From Rhodothermus sp. (GTDB lineage: Bacteria; Bacteroidota; Rhodothermia; Rhodothermales; Rhodothermaceae), in contig JAUZRN010000011.1 in the NCBI GenBank assembly GCA_030950375.1, positions 1 through 64,000 of the forward strand: DNA of 64,000 nucleotides, in the 5' to 3' direction. A model generated the notes under the pieces. That model was not told the origin of the DNA, made no database searches, and saw nothing but the letters and a program-made list of their open reading frames with translations. Position numbers and translations under genes: made by a program. Below are positions 1 through 8,644 of this stretch, in pieces. Positions within the stretch are counted from its first letter, which is position 1. Every line of letters begins with the position of its first letter.

Positions 1-851
1 TTGCCGGTAGGCGCATTGAGGCGGCCATCGTTAAAGAACCGATCCCAGCTCAACCCACCATCCAGCGAACGATTGATGCCGCCGGCCGTACCGGCCCATA
101 CGGTACCCGTTCCGTCCACATGTACGGCAAAGGCAAAGTAGTTGTCGTAGCGGTCCAGGGCGCTGACTGGTGGGGCTACTCGGAAAAAGTAGGGTTGATC
201 GGGACGCAGGGCGTCGAGCGTGTCAGGGGGCAGAACGGCTCGGTGCCAGGTGCGTCCAAAGTCGTCCGAATAGCGCAGACCGCCGTACCAGTTTGCCGCC
301 CAGAGACGACCGCGTTGTCGATCGTAGGCCAGGTCGAACGTCGTGGTCAGTTGCGGAGCGACAACCGGCTCGGCTGGAAGCCGCGAAATGCCATAGGTAA
401 TCACCGTATCGGTGGAAGCATCGAGCGGCGGAAAGCGAAAGGTCCACGTTTGCCCTCCATCGGTGGAAAAAACCAGTCCCACGGCCTCAAACACATCGTC
501 CTCCACGCCATCGCCGTTCAGATCGGCCTGGTAGCGCGTGCCCAGACTGGCCCAGATTGTATCGCCCACTACCAGCAGCGCATAGACACGTCCGCGCCCC
601 TGCATGATCGAATCGACAGAAGCCCGGTACCAGGTCTGTCCCCCGTCGAAGGTCAGATCCAGGCGCGGTCCGACCCAGAGCGAGTCGCCTCGGGCCGCCA
701 GGTTGCTGACAAAATTTTCAGCGATGCCCGGTACCGGGAGCATCTCGGCTACGCGTCGGCTCCAGTCGGCTTTTGACTGCGCCCACCCTGCTGCCGGCAG
801 CAGTCCCAGCAGCCATCCCATCCAGAGTCGTCGGTTACTCCACCACCACAT
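1..851 (-). CDS. Secreted BNR/Asp-box repeat protein, 3' end cut by window edge
   Basis: The first 283 residues of a larger exported protein are visible. It starts at an ATG preceded by a good GAGGAGG ribosome binding site, and the start lies inside the end of the upstream lipoprotein gene (17-base overlap), so the two are translationally coupled. Residues 1-24 form a signal peptide (Arg-rich start, hydrophobic core, ending near GWAQ). Four Asp-box motifs follow (DGGQTW at about 69 and 131, DFGRTW at 197, DGGLSW at 264), the hallmark of BNR/sialidase-type beta-propeller blades. An aspartate-rich stretch DLNGDGVEDD lies at 110-119. BNR propellers occur in sialidases, photosystem-assembly factors and many T9SS-exported proteins; no catalytic residues can be assigned, so the function is unknown. 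Reading continues off the left edge, so the C-terminus, where a sorting domain might lie, is not seen. Confidence 0.85.
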   Translation of the reverse strand, partial: MWWWSNRRLWMGWLLGLLPAAGWAQSKADWSRRVAEMLPVPGIAENFVSNLAARGDSLWVGPRLDLTFDGGQTWYRASVDSIMQGRGRVYALLVVGDTIWASLGTRYQADLNGDGVEDDVFEAVGLVFSTDGGQTWTFRFPPLDASTDTVITYGISRLPAEPVVAPQLTTTFDLAYDRQRGRLWAANWYGGLRYSDDFGRTWHRAVLPPDTLDALRPDQPYFFRVAPPVSALDRYDNYFAFAVHVDGTGTVWAGTAGGINRSLDGGLSWDRFFNDGRLNAPTG

Positions 852-1644
852 CACGCCGCACCTCCTCACTGGTGAGTCCGATTCGATCGATCGCCTGAAA
901 GGCAAACGTATAGGTGCCCGGCGCATTGTCGCTGGCCAGCGCAAGCGTCACGGTAAACAGACCGTCACCGGCCACCGCATCCCCGCTGTTGGGGATGCCC
1001 CCGCAGACCCCTTCGCTGCCGTCGTCACACAGCAGGATAGGGGCCCCGTTGTTGACGCGCAGTTCAACGCGCAGGATGTTCTCCAGCCCGTCTGGATCTG
1101 ATACCTGTGCCACCACCTGAAAGATCACCGGAGGCTCGCCGGGCGCTGGTCGCTGCAAAGTATCGGGTACTTGCACAGCCTCAATCACAGGCGGACCACC
1201 GGTAGCCCAGAACCAGAGCGTACCACGCACTTGATTACTGAGCCGCCGGGCATCATCCACAGCATAGACGAGTACGGTGTAAGGGCCGACCTGTGCCCGA
1301 TGCAGCCGAAGCGTCGTCCCGCCTGCATACCGATCATTGCCAACAGCTTCCAGGGTGCCCGTCGCTACCGGCTCGGTAGTGCTGAACGGAGCACGTACCA
1401 CAAACGCCACCTGAACCACCTGACCGTCTGGATCCCGCGCTGTCACGGCTATCGTTAGCGGGATGAGCGCTGTATCCCCCCGGACTTGCTCTGCAGGTAG
1501 CGCGTTAAAATCGACCGAATCCGGTGCAAAAGAGAGGTTTGATACCACCGGAGGACGCTCGTTCAGCGACGGTGCTCCGGGCAGGGTATCACACCCCCAG
1601 AGCAATCCGCCCGCCAACCCCAGTAACCAGCAAATGGGTCGCAT
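835..1644 (-). CDS. Lipoprotein with Ig-like/cadherin-like repeats
   Basis: 269-residue predicted lipoprotein. I chose the ATG at 1644 because it gives a short signal peptide ending in a lipobox (GGLLWGC, Cys at about residue 17) and sits behind GGAAAGG; a longer reading from 1686 would bury the signal peptide. After the Cys come two to three beta-rich modules with DPDG-type turns (TARDPDGQVV, VSDPDGLENI), as in Ig-like and cadherin-like surface domains that bind Ca2+ or partner proteins. No enzymatic motif is seen. It is coupled to the downstream BNR protein, so the two probably act together at the outer membrane. The function is otherwise unknown. Confidence 0.8.
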   Translation of the reverse strand: MRPICWLLGLAGGLLWGCDTLPGAPSLNERPPVVSNLSFAPDSVDFNALPAEQVRGDTALIPLTIAVTARDPDGQVVQVAFVVRAPFSTTEPVATGTLEAVGNDRYAGGTTLRLHRAQVGPYTVLVYAVDDARRLSNQVRGTLWFWATGGPPVIEAVQVPDTLQRPAPGEPPVIFQVVAQVSDPDGLENILRVELRVNNGAPILLCDDGSEGVCGGIPNSGDAVAGDGLFTVTLALASDNAPGTYTFAFQAIDRIGLTSEEVRRDVVVE

Positions 1645-1751
1645 GGACACCTTTCCGTACGTTGGCTCAGATGCTTCCGTAGTCACACAACCTCATAGGC
1701 GCGGGCGGATCTTTGCTCCCAAGATAAAAAACAGGACGATGCAATGCACCA

Positions 1752-2978
1752 TCAGATCAGATATAACGGGCGAATGCTAAAACAAAGCACAAAGATCGCA
1801 ATAGCCGCCCAGCCCAGCACGCGTTGCGTAGGTGTGAGCGACAATCGGTACCCCACAGGCGGATGATCGACCCGGATCAGATACAGAATGATCAGGCTCC
1901 ATAGAAACCATCCGCTGTGTCCCATCCAGCCGACAAACGTGGCCAGACGAGGTGCCAGCGCTGCCAGCGCCATCAATCCCAGAAGCACGGGCGCTATAAT
2001 CCGGTGGTTGCCCTCAAACAGCCGATGCAGGTAGAGATAAAGCGCCAGAGACAGCCCGAACCAGGCAGCCGGCTCCAGCCACCAGATGCCTTCTTGCAGA
2101 AGCGGCGGGAGCGTCTCCAGGGCAAAGCCTATGGTAGCGGACACCAGTAGCACCAGCACGAAAGCACGGGCCAGGCGTCGATGCCAGACAGGGCCAAAAA
2201 GTGCGTAGAGTACGTGGCCCCCATCGAGCTGGCCCACGGGCAGCAGGTTCAACGCTGTGAAAAACAGACCCAGCCAGGCAGCAAACAGGGTAGGATAGTG
2301 ATACAGCTCGTACATAGGCGGCACGTTCGGGAAAAAACGGGCCAGCGTATCGAACAGCAGCGTAGGGCCCAGTACCAGCGTCACACTACCCGGAGCCTCT
2401 GCGGGCAGAGGAGCCGAAGGGAAACGTCCATGCGCCAGGATATACGCTTTGAGCGTTTCATGGCCGGGCACGTCCAACAGATAGGTGGGCGGCGGCAGGG
2501 TCAGGAGCGCATAGAGCAACACAATGAGCGCGACGACGAAGCCTGCCAGTGGGCCAGCGACACCGATATCGAACAGCGCACGCGTATCCGGGATTGGTTC
2601 CCGAATGCGGATGACAGCGCCAAATGTTCCGATTCCGTTGAAGGGGAACGGTATGTAATAGGGCAACGTGGCATCAATGCGGTGGCGCTGCGCTGCCAGA
2701 TAGTGGCCAAACTCGTGTACCGTCAGAATCAGTAATAGCGGTAGGCTAAAACGCAGACCATCGGCCAGCAACGCACCATATCCCAGCCGTTCATAAAGCA
2801 GCCAGCGACCGGCCCAGTCGGGCCAGGTCAGCGTGGTTGTCACCAGCGTTAGCACAAACAGCAACAGATGCAGCCATACCCGCCGGGGGCGGCGCGGCCG
2901 CCCCTCAATCGTTTCTTGCCATCGAATGCCCGAGATTGGCTCCAAAACGTTCTCCAGCTTTATTCGACATCGGCCCAC
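1752..2978 (-). CDS. Site-2 protease-like membrane metallopeptidase (M50 family)
   Basis: A polytopic membrane protein of about 408 residues. The zinc motif HEFGH is at residues 88-92 in a hydrophobic helix, and the second conserved site-2 protease motif NLLPVGQLDGG (Asp ligand) lies near residue 250; both catalytic elements are intact. The family cleaves substrates inside the membrane, usually in regulated proteolysis of anti-sigma factors, although many members have unknown substrates. There is no PDZ domain, unlike RseP, and the sequence between the two motifs (about 160 residues) contains a soluble loop. The first possible start is GTG at 2978; a TTG at 2945 with GGAG eight bases upstream is an alternative. 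It lies 35 bases downstream of the aminotransferase gene and is probably cotranscribed. Confidence 0.88.
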   Translation of the reverse strand: MGRCRIKLENVLEPISGIRWQETIEGRPRRPRRVWLHLLLFVLTLVTTTLTWPDWAGRWLLYERLGYGALLADGLRFSLPLLLILTVHEFGHYLAAQRHRIDATLPYYIPFPFNGIGTFGAVIRIREPIPDTRALFDIGVAGPLAGFVVALIVLLYALLTLPPPTYLLDVPGHETLKAYILAHGRFPSAPLPAEAPGSVTLVLGPTLLFDTLARFFPNVPPMYELYHYPTLFAAWLGLFFTALNLLPVGQLDGGHVLYALFGPVWHRRLARAFVLVLLVSATIGFALETLPPLLQEGIWWLEPAAWFGLSLALYLYLHRLFEGNHRIIAPVLLGLMALAALAPRLATFVGWMGHSGWFLWSLIILYLIRVDHPPVGYRLSLTPTQRVLGWAAIAIFVLCFSIRPLYLI

Positions 2979-3013
2979 TCATACGATTCGACCCGCAAAA
3001 GGCTTCCGCCTGC

Positions 3014-4222
3014 TCAGCACAGGGCCGAAAGCCCCGCTTCGATGCGTTGCATTGCCTCCACCAGATTTTCCATCGAGGCGGCATAGGAGATGCGCACACC
3101 GTTTGGATCCCCAAAAGCCTGACCGGGTACCAGGGCCACGTGGCACTGCTCCAGCAGGTAGAGGCAGAGCGACTCGCTATCGGTGATGGGCTGTCCATCT
3201 GGCGTGCGCCGTCCGTAGAACGCCGAGACCTGCGGGAACAGATAAAAGGCCCCCTCTGGCTTCGGGCAGGCAATACCTTCGATAGCCTGCAGCCGCGTCA
3301 ACATAAAGTCACGTCGCTGGCGAAAGGCGGCCACCATTTCCTGAATCGGCTCCTTGTCCATCTGCAGTGCGGCCAACCCTGCTTTTTGCGAAATGCTGCA
3401 CGGTGCCGAAGTAAACTGGCTCTGCACCTTGGCCGCAGCGTTGACAATAGGCCGCTCGGCCGCCAGATAGCCCAGCCTCCAGCCGGTCATTGCGAACCCC
3501 TTGGAGAAGCCGTTCACTGTGATCGTACGTGCCTTCATATCCGGCAGGCTGGCAAACGACACATGCTGCGCGTCGAACAGAATGTATTCGTAGATTTCGT
3601 CCGAGAGCACATAGACGTGCTCGTGGCGACGCAGTACTTCGGCCAGCGCCTCCAGCTCCTCAGGAGAATAAACCGTCCCTGTTGGATTCGAGGGCGAGCA
3701 GAGAATAAGCAGGCGCGTGCGCTCGGTAATAGCCGCCTCCAGTTGTGCTGGGGTCAAACGATAGCCAGTCTCAACCGACGTGGGCAATACGACGGGCGTC
3801 GCACCGGCCAGACGCACCATCTCTGGATAGCTGACCCAGTAAGGCGCCGGAATCAGCACCTCGTCTTCAGGCCGGCAGAGCACCTCAATGGCCATGGCCA
3901 CGGCCTGCTTGGCCCCGTTCGTGCAGAGAATCTGATCCGGCTCGTACTCGAGGCCATTCTCCTCGGCCAGCTTGCGACAGATGGCCTCGCGAAGCTCCAG
4001 CATGCCCGCATTTTCCGTGTAGTGCGTGAAGCCTTCACGAATGGCTCGGATGGCGGCCTCGGCAATAGGCGCCGGTGTATCAAAGTCTGGCTCACCGGCA
4101 CTCAGACTGATCACGGGCTTACCTTCACGTCGTAGCTGTCTGGCGCGTGCCGTCATGGCCAGCGTGGCCGACGGCTGCATGGCTTTGACCCGAGGATTAA
4201 ACGATTCAAGCTGCACCGACAT
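3014..4222 (-). CDS. aspC: Class I/II PLP-dependent aminotransferase (aspartate aminotransferase type)
   Basis: 402 residues, a typical length for the Ib subgroup of aspartate aminotransferases. Visible landmarks are the N-terminal SAGEPDFDTP (41-50), SPSNPTGTVY (176-185), the DEIYEYI segment (208-214) and the PLP lysine in FSKGFAMTGWRLGY (Lys about 241). Family members interconvert aspartate and oxaloacetate with 2-oxoglutarate/glutamate in the cytoplasm; subgroup Ib enzymes can also use prephenate, so exact specificity is not certain. I took the ATG at 4222 rather than the upstream in-frame codon at 4288, because the extra 22 residues do not resemble the family. It lies 78 bases downstream of coaD on the same strand. 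Confidence 0.92.
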   Translation of the reverse strand: MSVQLESFNPRVKAMQPSATLAMTARARQLRREGKPVISLSAGEPDFDTPAPIAEAAIRAIREGFTHYTENAGMLELREAICRKLAEENGLEYEPDQILCTNGAKQAVAMAIEVLCRPEDEVLIPAPYWVSYPEMVRLAGATPVVLPTSVETGYRLTPAQLEAAITERTRLLILCSPSNPTGTVYSPEELEALAEVLRRHEHVYVLSDEIYEYILFDAQHVSFASLPDMKARTITVNGFSKGFAMTGWRLGYLAAERPIVNAAAKVQSQFTSAPCSISQKAGLAALQMDKEPIQEMVAAFRQRRDFMLTRLQAIEGIACPKPEGAFYLFPQVSAFYGRRTPDGQPITDSESLCLYLLEQCHVALVPGQAFGDPNGVRISYAASMENLVEAMQRIEAGLSALC

Positions 4223-4300
4223 GGACGGCTGCCGACATTTGCAAGAGGCTTTTTGGAAGCAAAGATTTGCGCGCAAAGTTAAGGGCAAAACGCGCTGGCT

Positions 4301-4789
4301 TCAATGGCCCGGACGTTTCTTCCGCAGTGCTTCAACAACGGGCGGAGGTACAAACAGACTTACGTCACCTCCCCAGCGATGAATTTCCCGCACGATCGAC
4401 GAGCTGATCATCGCATACTCCTCCGAAGTCATCAGAAACACCGTCTCCAGCTCGGGATAGAGGCGACGATTGGCGAAGGCCATGCGAAACTCATACTCAA
4501 AGTCACTCACCTGACGCAGGCCACGCACCAGCGCCGTCGCTCTGCGTGCACGCGCATGATCGACAAGCAAGCCCTCAAAAGCGACCACCTCAACGCGATC
4601 CAGATGCGCCGTACATTGACGAATCAGTTCACAGCGTTCCTCAATAGAAAAGAGCGGCTCCTTGCCAACGTTGACAGCCACGGTCACCTCTACCCGGTCG
4701 AAAATCCGCAACGCCCGTTCGACAATGTCCAGATGGCCGTAGGTGAAGGGATCGAATGAACCAGGATAGAGGGCCAGGCGTTCGCGCAT
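4301..4789 (-). CDS. coaD: Phosphopantetheine adenylyltransferase
   Basis: 162 residues, the usual CoaD length. The nucleotidyltransferase signature PGSFDPFTYGH is at residues 9-19, and the C-terminal SSSIVREI motif is present. CoaD transfers AMP from ATP to 4'-phosphopantetheine, giving dephospho-CoA, the penultimate step of coenzyme A synthesis, in the cytoplasm. The start follows the rsmD stop by only six bases; the rsmD-coaD pair is common across bacteria, which supports both calls. Confidence 0.97.
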   Translation of the reverse strand: MRERLALYPGSFDPFTYGHLDIVERALRIFDRVEVTVAVNVGKEPLFSIEERCELIRQCTAHLDRVEVVAFEGLLVDHARARRATALVRGLRQVSDFEYEFRMAFANRRLYPELETVFLMTSEEYAMISSSIVREIHRWGGDVSLFVPPPVVEALRKKRPGH

Positions 4790-4795
4790 AAGCGT

Positions 4796-5344
4796 TTAGC
4801 GAGCAACAGGTTGCGAACGAAACACCGAAACAATCGTGCGGCCGTAGCGTCGGCTGGTATCCAGATGCGGATGTCCTTCGAAGTTATGGCGCTTGTCATG
4901 TTCAAGCACAAACAGGCCATGCGGCTTCAGATGGGGCAGTGCCATTTCCGGTAGCTGCGGCAGTTCAGGCAAATCGTAGGGCGGATCGGCCAGAATCAAG
5001 TCAAACGGGGGGCCGCAGTAATGTCGCAGATACTCGACAGCATCTCCCCGGATGAACTCGCAGATGTCCTCGACTTTCAGCGCCTGCGCGTTCGTCCGAG
5101 CGCAGGCCAGCACCGGTCCCTGCAGCTCCACAAAGGTTACGGCTACAGCACCCCGGCTAATCGCCTCCAGTCCCAGTGCGCCCGTGCCTGCAAACAGGTC
5201 AAGCACCTCGGCCCCTTCCAGGTCCATCCGACTTTCCACGAGATGAAAGAGCGACTCCCGCGTGCGGTCGGTGGTCGGGCGGGTTAGATGCCCTTTAGGC
5301 GCACGGAGCGTCTTCCGACGGAACCGTCCGGCTATGATTCGCAT
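4796..5344 (-). CDS. rsmD: 16S rRNA (guanine-966 N2)-methyltransferase
   Basis: 182 residues, typical of RsmD. The protein begins MRIIAGRFRRK, as usual in the family, then shows RPTTDRTRESLF, the SAM-binding glycine motif DLFAGTGALGLEA (about 49-61) and the catalytic DPPY motif in LADPPYDL. RsmD methylates N2 of G966 of 16S rRNA in the 30S subunit. It is followed directly by coaD and preceded by the PilM-like gene 14 bases upstream, all on the minus strand. Confidence 0.96.
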   Translation of the reverse strand: MRIIAGRFRRKTLRAPKGHLTRPTTDRTRESLFHLVESRMDLEGAEVLDLFAGTGALGLEAISRGAVAVTFVELQGPVLACARTNAQALKVEDICEFIRGDAVEYLRHYCGPPFDLILADPPYDLPELPQLPEMALPHLKPHGLFVLEHDKRHNFEGHPHLDTSRRYGRTIVSVFRSQPVAR

Positions 5345-5358
5345 AGCGTGGTCTCCAC

Positions 5359-6264
5359 TCAGGTTAACGCAACCCCGACGCAGGGCACGTACGCCACGGC
5401 TTCCGTGGGGTTCAGCACTTCCGGATCCAGGGTGGTGAGCACTACTGGATTAAGTAGCAGGGGCTCCACCGGAAACAGCAGCTTTAATTCCTCCCGGAGG
5501 GAGATCGGTAGATGCGTACCGTAAAGCGCCAGCTGCTCGACCATAGCTGCACTCAGCCCGAGCCGATGCAGCAGCGCCATACAGAAATAGGCGACGTCTT
5601 CACCGCTACGGGTAAAATGGCTCAGGTACCAGGCGCCGCGTCGGCAGAGCGTGAATTCGGTATAGGCTTCATAGCAACCGATGGCCAGCGCGACCTCAGG
5701 CGCTACGTCAGGTTCAGCTCCGGGCAACCGTTGCAGCATCGCGGCCGCTCCCGCCGTGCTGAGTCGGATGCGATACTGGTTACACGGTGCCTGTTGCAGT
5801 ACCTGCTCCAGGTGCTGTTGCATAGGACGAGGCAGTACAAGCACCTGGTACCAGCATGCCGAGGCCTCCTCCGGTAGCGTCTGACGGAAACCGGGCTCAG
5901 CGTGCAGGTGAAGCGCCTCCGGCGGCTGGCCCGTAATCCAGGCAGCTTCCGCAAGCAGTCGATGACGAAGGGCCTCCGCCTCGATCGTCACAGGCTGCAG
6001 ACTGGCGAACGCCACCATTCCCTGAGGCGGATGCAGAGCCACGTCCAGCTCATCCGCCGATAGCCCCGCCAGCACATCACGCAGCGCTTCCCCCACTACA
6101 TCCAGGTAGCGGGGCGAGGCTGCCTGCAACTCACGCAACACATTGAAGTCAAAGTCACAGCTCCCCAGCCGTAACAGATGATAGCGATTGCCGCGACGCT
6201 CCAGTTCGGCGTAACGCAGCACCGCGTCGTGTAATTCAATACCTGCCCGTGCCCGGGCTTCCAT
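5359..6264 (-). CDS. PilM-like actin-fold protein of unknown role
   Basis: 301 residues. It begins GIELHDAVLRYAEL, reminiscent of the first ATP-binding strand-turn of PilM/FtsA actin-like proteins. It has a second such segment near residue 195 (ALAIGCYEAYTEFTL) and ends in YVPCVGVALT, which matches the C-terminal 'AxGLALR' pattern of PilM. Overall identity to PilM is weak by eye, and the phosphate-binding glycines of ATPases are not obvious, so this is inference. PilM normally recruits PilN to the inner membrane in type IV pilus machines. No PilN, PilO, PilQ or ATPase gene is next to it; instead a small membrane protein precedes it and rsmD follows. It could be a divergent assembly protein or something else. 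Confidence 0.55.
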   Translation of the reverse strand: MEARARAGIELHDAVLRYAELERRGNRYHLLRLGSCDFDFNVLRELQAASPRYLDVVGEALRDVLAGLSADELDVALHPPQGMVAFASLQPVTIEAEALRHRLLAEAAWITGQPPEALHLHAEPGFRQTLPEEASACWYQVLVLPRPMQQHLEQVLQQAPCNQYRIRLSTAGAAAMLQRLPGAEPDVAPEVALAIGCYEAYTEFTLCRRGAWYLSHFTRSGEDVAYFCMALLHRLGLSAAMVEQLALYGTHLPISLREELKLLFPVEPLLLNPVVLTTLDPEVLNPTEAVAYVPCVGVALT

Positions 6265-6295
6265 ATCCGGCGCTCCTGGCCGCCTGTAAACGGCC

Positions 6296-6754
6296 TTATT
6301 CCCAGCTGGCCGCGTTCAACTTGGTCACGTCCGGTTCCAACGAACCGATATAATCGTCCGAAGCCGGATCTTTCAGATAGTAGATCTCTACACGTCCCGT
6401 ATCGTTGACCACATACTCAAACTTGCCATTACGTGGCGAATAGATGAGCGAGTCCAGATTGAAGCCAGGACCGAAAATGCTGTCGGCCTTGGCCATCATG
6501 AACGAATCCTGGCGAATCCAGGCCACCAGCGAATCAAGCGTCGGCGGATAGTGGTCGTAAAGCAGCTCATAGCGAATGAGGGCCGTACGAATATCGCTCA
6601 TGCGGTCGCGTGTCAGGCGCGTTAGCTCCTGCTCGCGCCGCACCGCTTCGTAGGGCTCGGTGATCGAAAGGTACAGGTAATACGCCAGCACCACGATCAC
6701 CACGCCCAGCACGATCTGTAAAACAATGCGCGTAGTCTGACGACGGGTTGCCAT
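6296..6754 (-). CDS. Small membrane-anchored protein, unknown function
   Basis: 152 residues with a single N-terminal membrane segment (about residues 9-30, IVLQIVLGVVIVVLAYYLYL) followed by a charged helix and a soluble C-terminal part. The stretch ALIRYELLYDHYPPTLDSL resembles the region after the N-terminal helix of pseudopilin-type proteins (helix, then YPxxLDxL), but there is no prepilin peptidase site, and the N-terminus is basic rather than pilin-like. It is the first gene of the minus-strand train that continues with the PilM-like gene 31 bases later, so it may be the membrane partner of that protein. I do not recognise the family. Confidence 0.75.
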   Translation of the reverse strand: MATRRQTTRIVLQIVLGVVIVVLAYYLYLSITEPYEAVRREQELTRLTRDRMSDIRTALIRYELLYDHYPPTLDSLVAWIRQDSFMMAKADSIFGPGFNLDSLIYSPRNGKFEYVVNDTGRVEIYYLKDPASDDYIGSLEPDVTKLNAASWE

Positions 6755-6965
6755 GCGTTCTGTGCTCCTGATGGCTGATCGTTAACCGTTGACCGCAAGA
6801 AAAAAACGACATGGACCTTCCCATGTCGGCATCGAAAATACAGGACACGCCCGCGAAATGCAACCATTTTCTTTTTACAGGCCTTTCGCTCTCGGATTCA
6901 CCCTGTAGACCTGCAACCCGTTTGTATTCGACCCGGTTAAAGGGGCCAGCCACACAACAAGCCCC

Positions 6966-7700
6966 ATGGTCACCGTGACCCGTCTGCTTGTTAACATCGA
7001 TCACATAGCCACCCTGCGCAACGCCCGGCGTGAGACGTTTCCCGATCCAGTGCAGGCAGCCGTGCTGTGTGAACTGGCCGGTGCCGACGGGATTGTTTTT
7101 CACCTGCGTGAAGACCGCCGGCACATTACCGATCGGGATGTTTTTCGCCTGAAGGAAGTCGTCCAGGGCAAACTGGACTTTGAGCTCTCCACGAACGAAG
7201 AGATTGTGGCCATCTGCTGTCAAGTGCGCCCGCATCTGGCCACGCTGGTACCGGAACGGCGCGAAGAAATTACTACCGAAGGGGGCCTGGACGTAATCGC
7301 CAACCGCGCCCGCCTGCAAACAGTAATTCCGCGCCTCTTTGAGGCTGGCATTGAAGAAGTGGCGCTCTTTGTGGATCCAGACCCGCGTCAGATCGAAGCT
7401 GCCCGAGAGGTGGGGGCCAACGCCATTGAGCTGCACACCGGCGACTTTGCCAACGCCCCTACCGAAACAGCGCGTCGCACCGAAGCCGAAAAGCTGGCGG
7501 ATGCCGCTCGTCGAGCACACGAACTGGGCCTACAGGTTCACGCCGGCCATGGTCTTAACTATCATAACTACCTGCTCTTCCGAGAAACCGTCCCCCATGT
7601 CCATGAAGTATCGATCGGCTTTGCGATCATCGCACGGGCCGTACTGGTGGGACTGGAAACTGCTGTGCGCGAAATGCGTCGGCTGGTGAAGGGCTACTAA
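6966..7700 (+). CDS. pdxJ: Pyridoxine 5'-phosphate synthase
   Basis: 244 residues, full length. The family signatures are present: LLVNIDHIATLRNAR near the N-terminus, the GADGIVFHLREDRRHI segment, and HAGHGLNYHN in the C-terminal half. PdxJ condenses 1-deoxy-D-xylulose 5-phosphate with 3-amino-1-hydroxyacetone 1-phosphate to form pyridoxine 5'-phosphate, so the organism uses the DXP-dependent vitamin B6 route. This fits with pdxB nearby at 8641-9849. The gene is divergent from the minus-strand train across about 210 bases and is followed at once by era. Confidence 0.96.
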   Translation: MVTVTRLLVNIDHIATLRNARRETFPDPVQAAVLCELAGADGIVFHLREDRRHITDRDVFRLKEVVQGKLDFELSTNEEIVAICCQVRPHLATLVPERREEITTEGGLDVIANRARLQTVIPRLFEAGIEEVALFVDPDPRQIEAAREVGANAIELHTGDFANAPTETARRTEAEKLADAARRAHELGLQVHAGHGLNYHNYLLFRETVPHVHEVSIGFAIIARAVLVGLETAVREMRRLVKGY

Positions 7701-7702
7701 CA

Positions 7703-8644
7703 GTGCATGCTATGGAAGCAGAAAAAAACCAGCCAGCACCCTCCTTGCTTATCGACCCCGCCCAGCTTCCCCCCGAACACCGGAGTGGCTATGTGGCTAT
7801 TGTCGGAAAGCCGAACGTGGGCAAAAGCACCCTGATGAATGCCCTCCTTGGCCACAAGCTATCCATTGTTACCCCCAAACCGCAAACAACCCGCCACCGG
7901 GTCCTGGGTATCCTTTCAGGCGACACTTATCAGATAGTCTTTCTGGATACGCCAGGCGTGCTCAAAAAAGCCCGTTATAAGCTTCATGCGCACATGTTGC
8001 GCACCGTCGACCGCGCTATAGCCGATGCCGATCTGGTGCTCTTCATGGCCGATGCCACCCAGCCTACGCCCGACACAATCAGCCTGAGCCACCTGAATCA
8101 TCGACCGGCTATTCTGGCCATCAACAAAATGGATCTGGTGCAGCAAGCACAAGTGCTCCCTCTGGTAGACGCCTATATCCAGCAGTATCCGTTCGAGGCC
8201 GTTGTTCCTATTTCCGCCCTGACAGGCTATAACCTGGATGTCCTGCTCAAAGAGCTCATCCATCGCCTCCCGCCCGGCCCTCCTTTCTATCCTAAAGATC
8301 AGCTGAGCGAACACCCGGAACGCTTCTTTGTGGCCGAGATCATCCGTGAGAAAATCTTCGAACAGTTCCGTGAAGAAATTCCTTACGCCGCCCAAGTCAA
8401 CATCGTGGATTACAAGGAGCGGCCCGAAGGCAAAGATTTTATTGACGCGGAAATCGTCGTCGAGCGCCCTTCCCAGAAAGCCATCCTGATCGGTAAAGGT
8501 GGACGGGCGCTTAAACGGTTAGGCACAGTGGCCCGTCAGGAAATCGAAGCATTCCTGGGGCGACCTGTCTATCTGCAGTTGCATGTCAAAGTACGCGAAG
8601 ATTGGCGCAACCGCGACCGACTGCTGCGTTCCTATGGCTATTAA
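7703..8644 (+). CDS. era: GTPase Era, ribosome assembly factor
   Basis: About 313 residues. The G motifs are intact: GKPNVGKST (G1), the PKPQTTRHR switch, DTPG (G3), NKMD (G4) and the C-terminal KH RNA-binding domain with ILIGKGGRALKRLG. Era binds the 3' end of 16S rRNA and couples 30S maturation to cell growth. Two starts are possible: GTG at 7703, three bases after the pdxJ stop, or ATG at 7712; the difference does not touch the G domain. The stop codon overlaps the convergent pdxB stop by four bases (8641-8644), so no terminator separates them. Confidence 0.96.
   Translation: MHAMEAEKNQPAPSLLIDPAQLPPEHRSGYVAIVGKPNVGKSTLMNALLGHKLSIVTPKPQTTRHRVLGILSGDTYQIVFLDTPGVLKKARYKLHAHMLRTVDRAIADADLVLFMADATQPTPDTISLSHLNHRPAILAINKMDLVQQAQVLPLVDAYIQQYPFEAVVPISALTGYNLDVLLKELIHRLPPGPPFYPKDQLSEHPERFFVAEIIREKIFEQFREEIPYAAQVNIVDYKERPEGKDFIDAEIVVERPSQKAILIGKGGRALKRLGTVARQEIEAFLGRPVYLQLHVKVREDWRNRDRLLRSYGY

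Noticed and set aside
120-776. 218-codon + strand open frame at the left edge
   Set aside because: It lies opposite the Asp-box repeat gene, which has a signal peptide, RBS and four repeats in a frame open to the window edge.
2837-4135. 432-codon open frame on the + strand across the M50 protease and aminotransferase genes
   Set aside because: Opposite to two clear genes with intact motifs; its own product has no recognisable domain.
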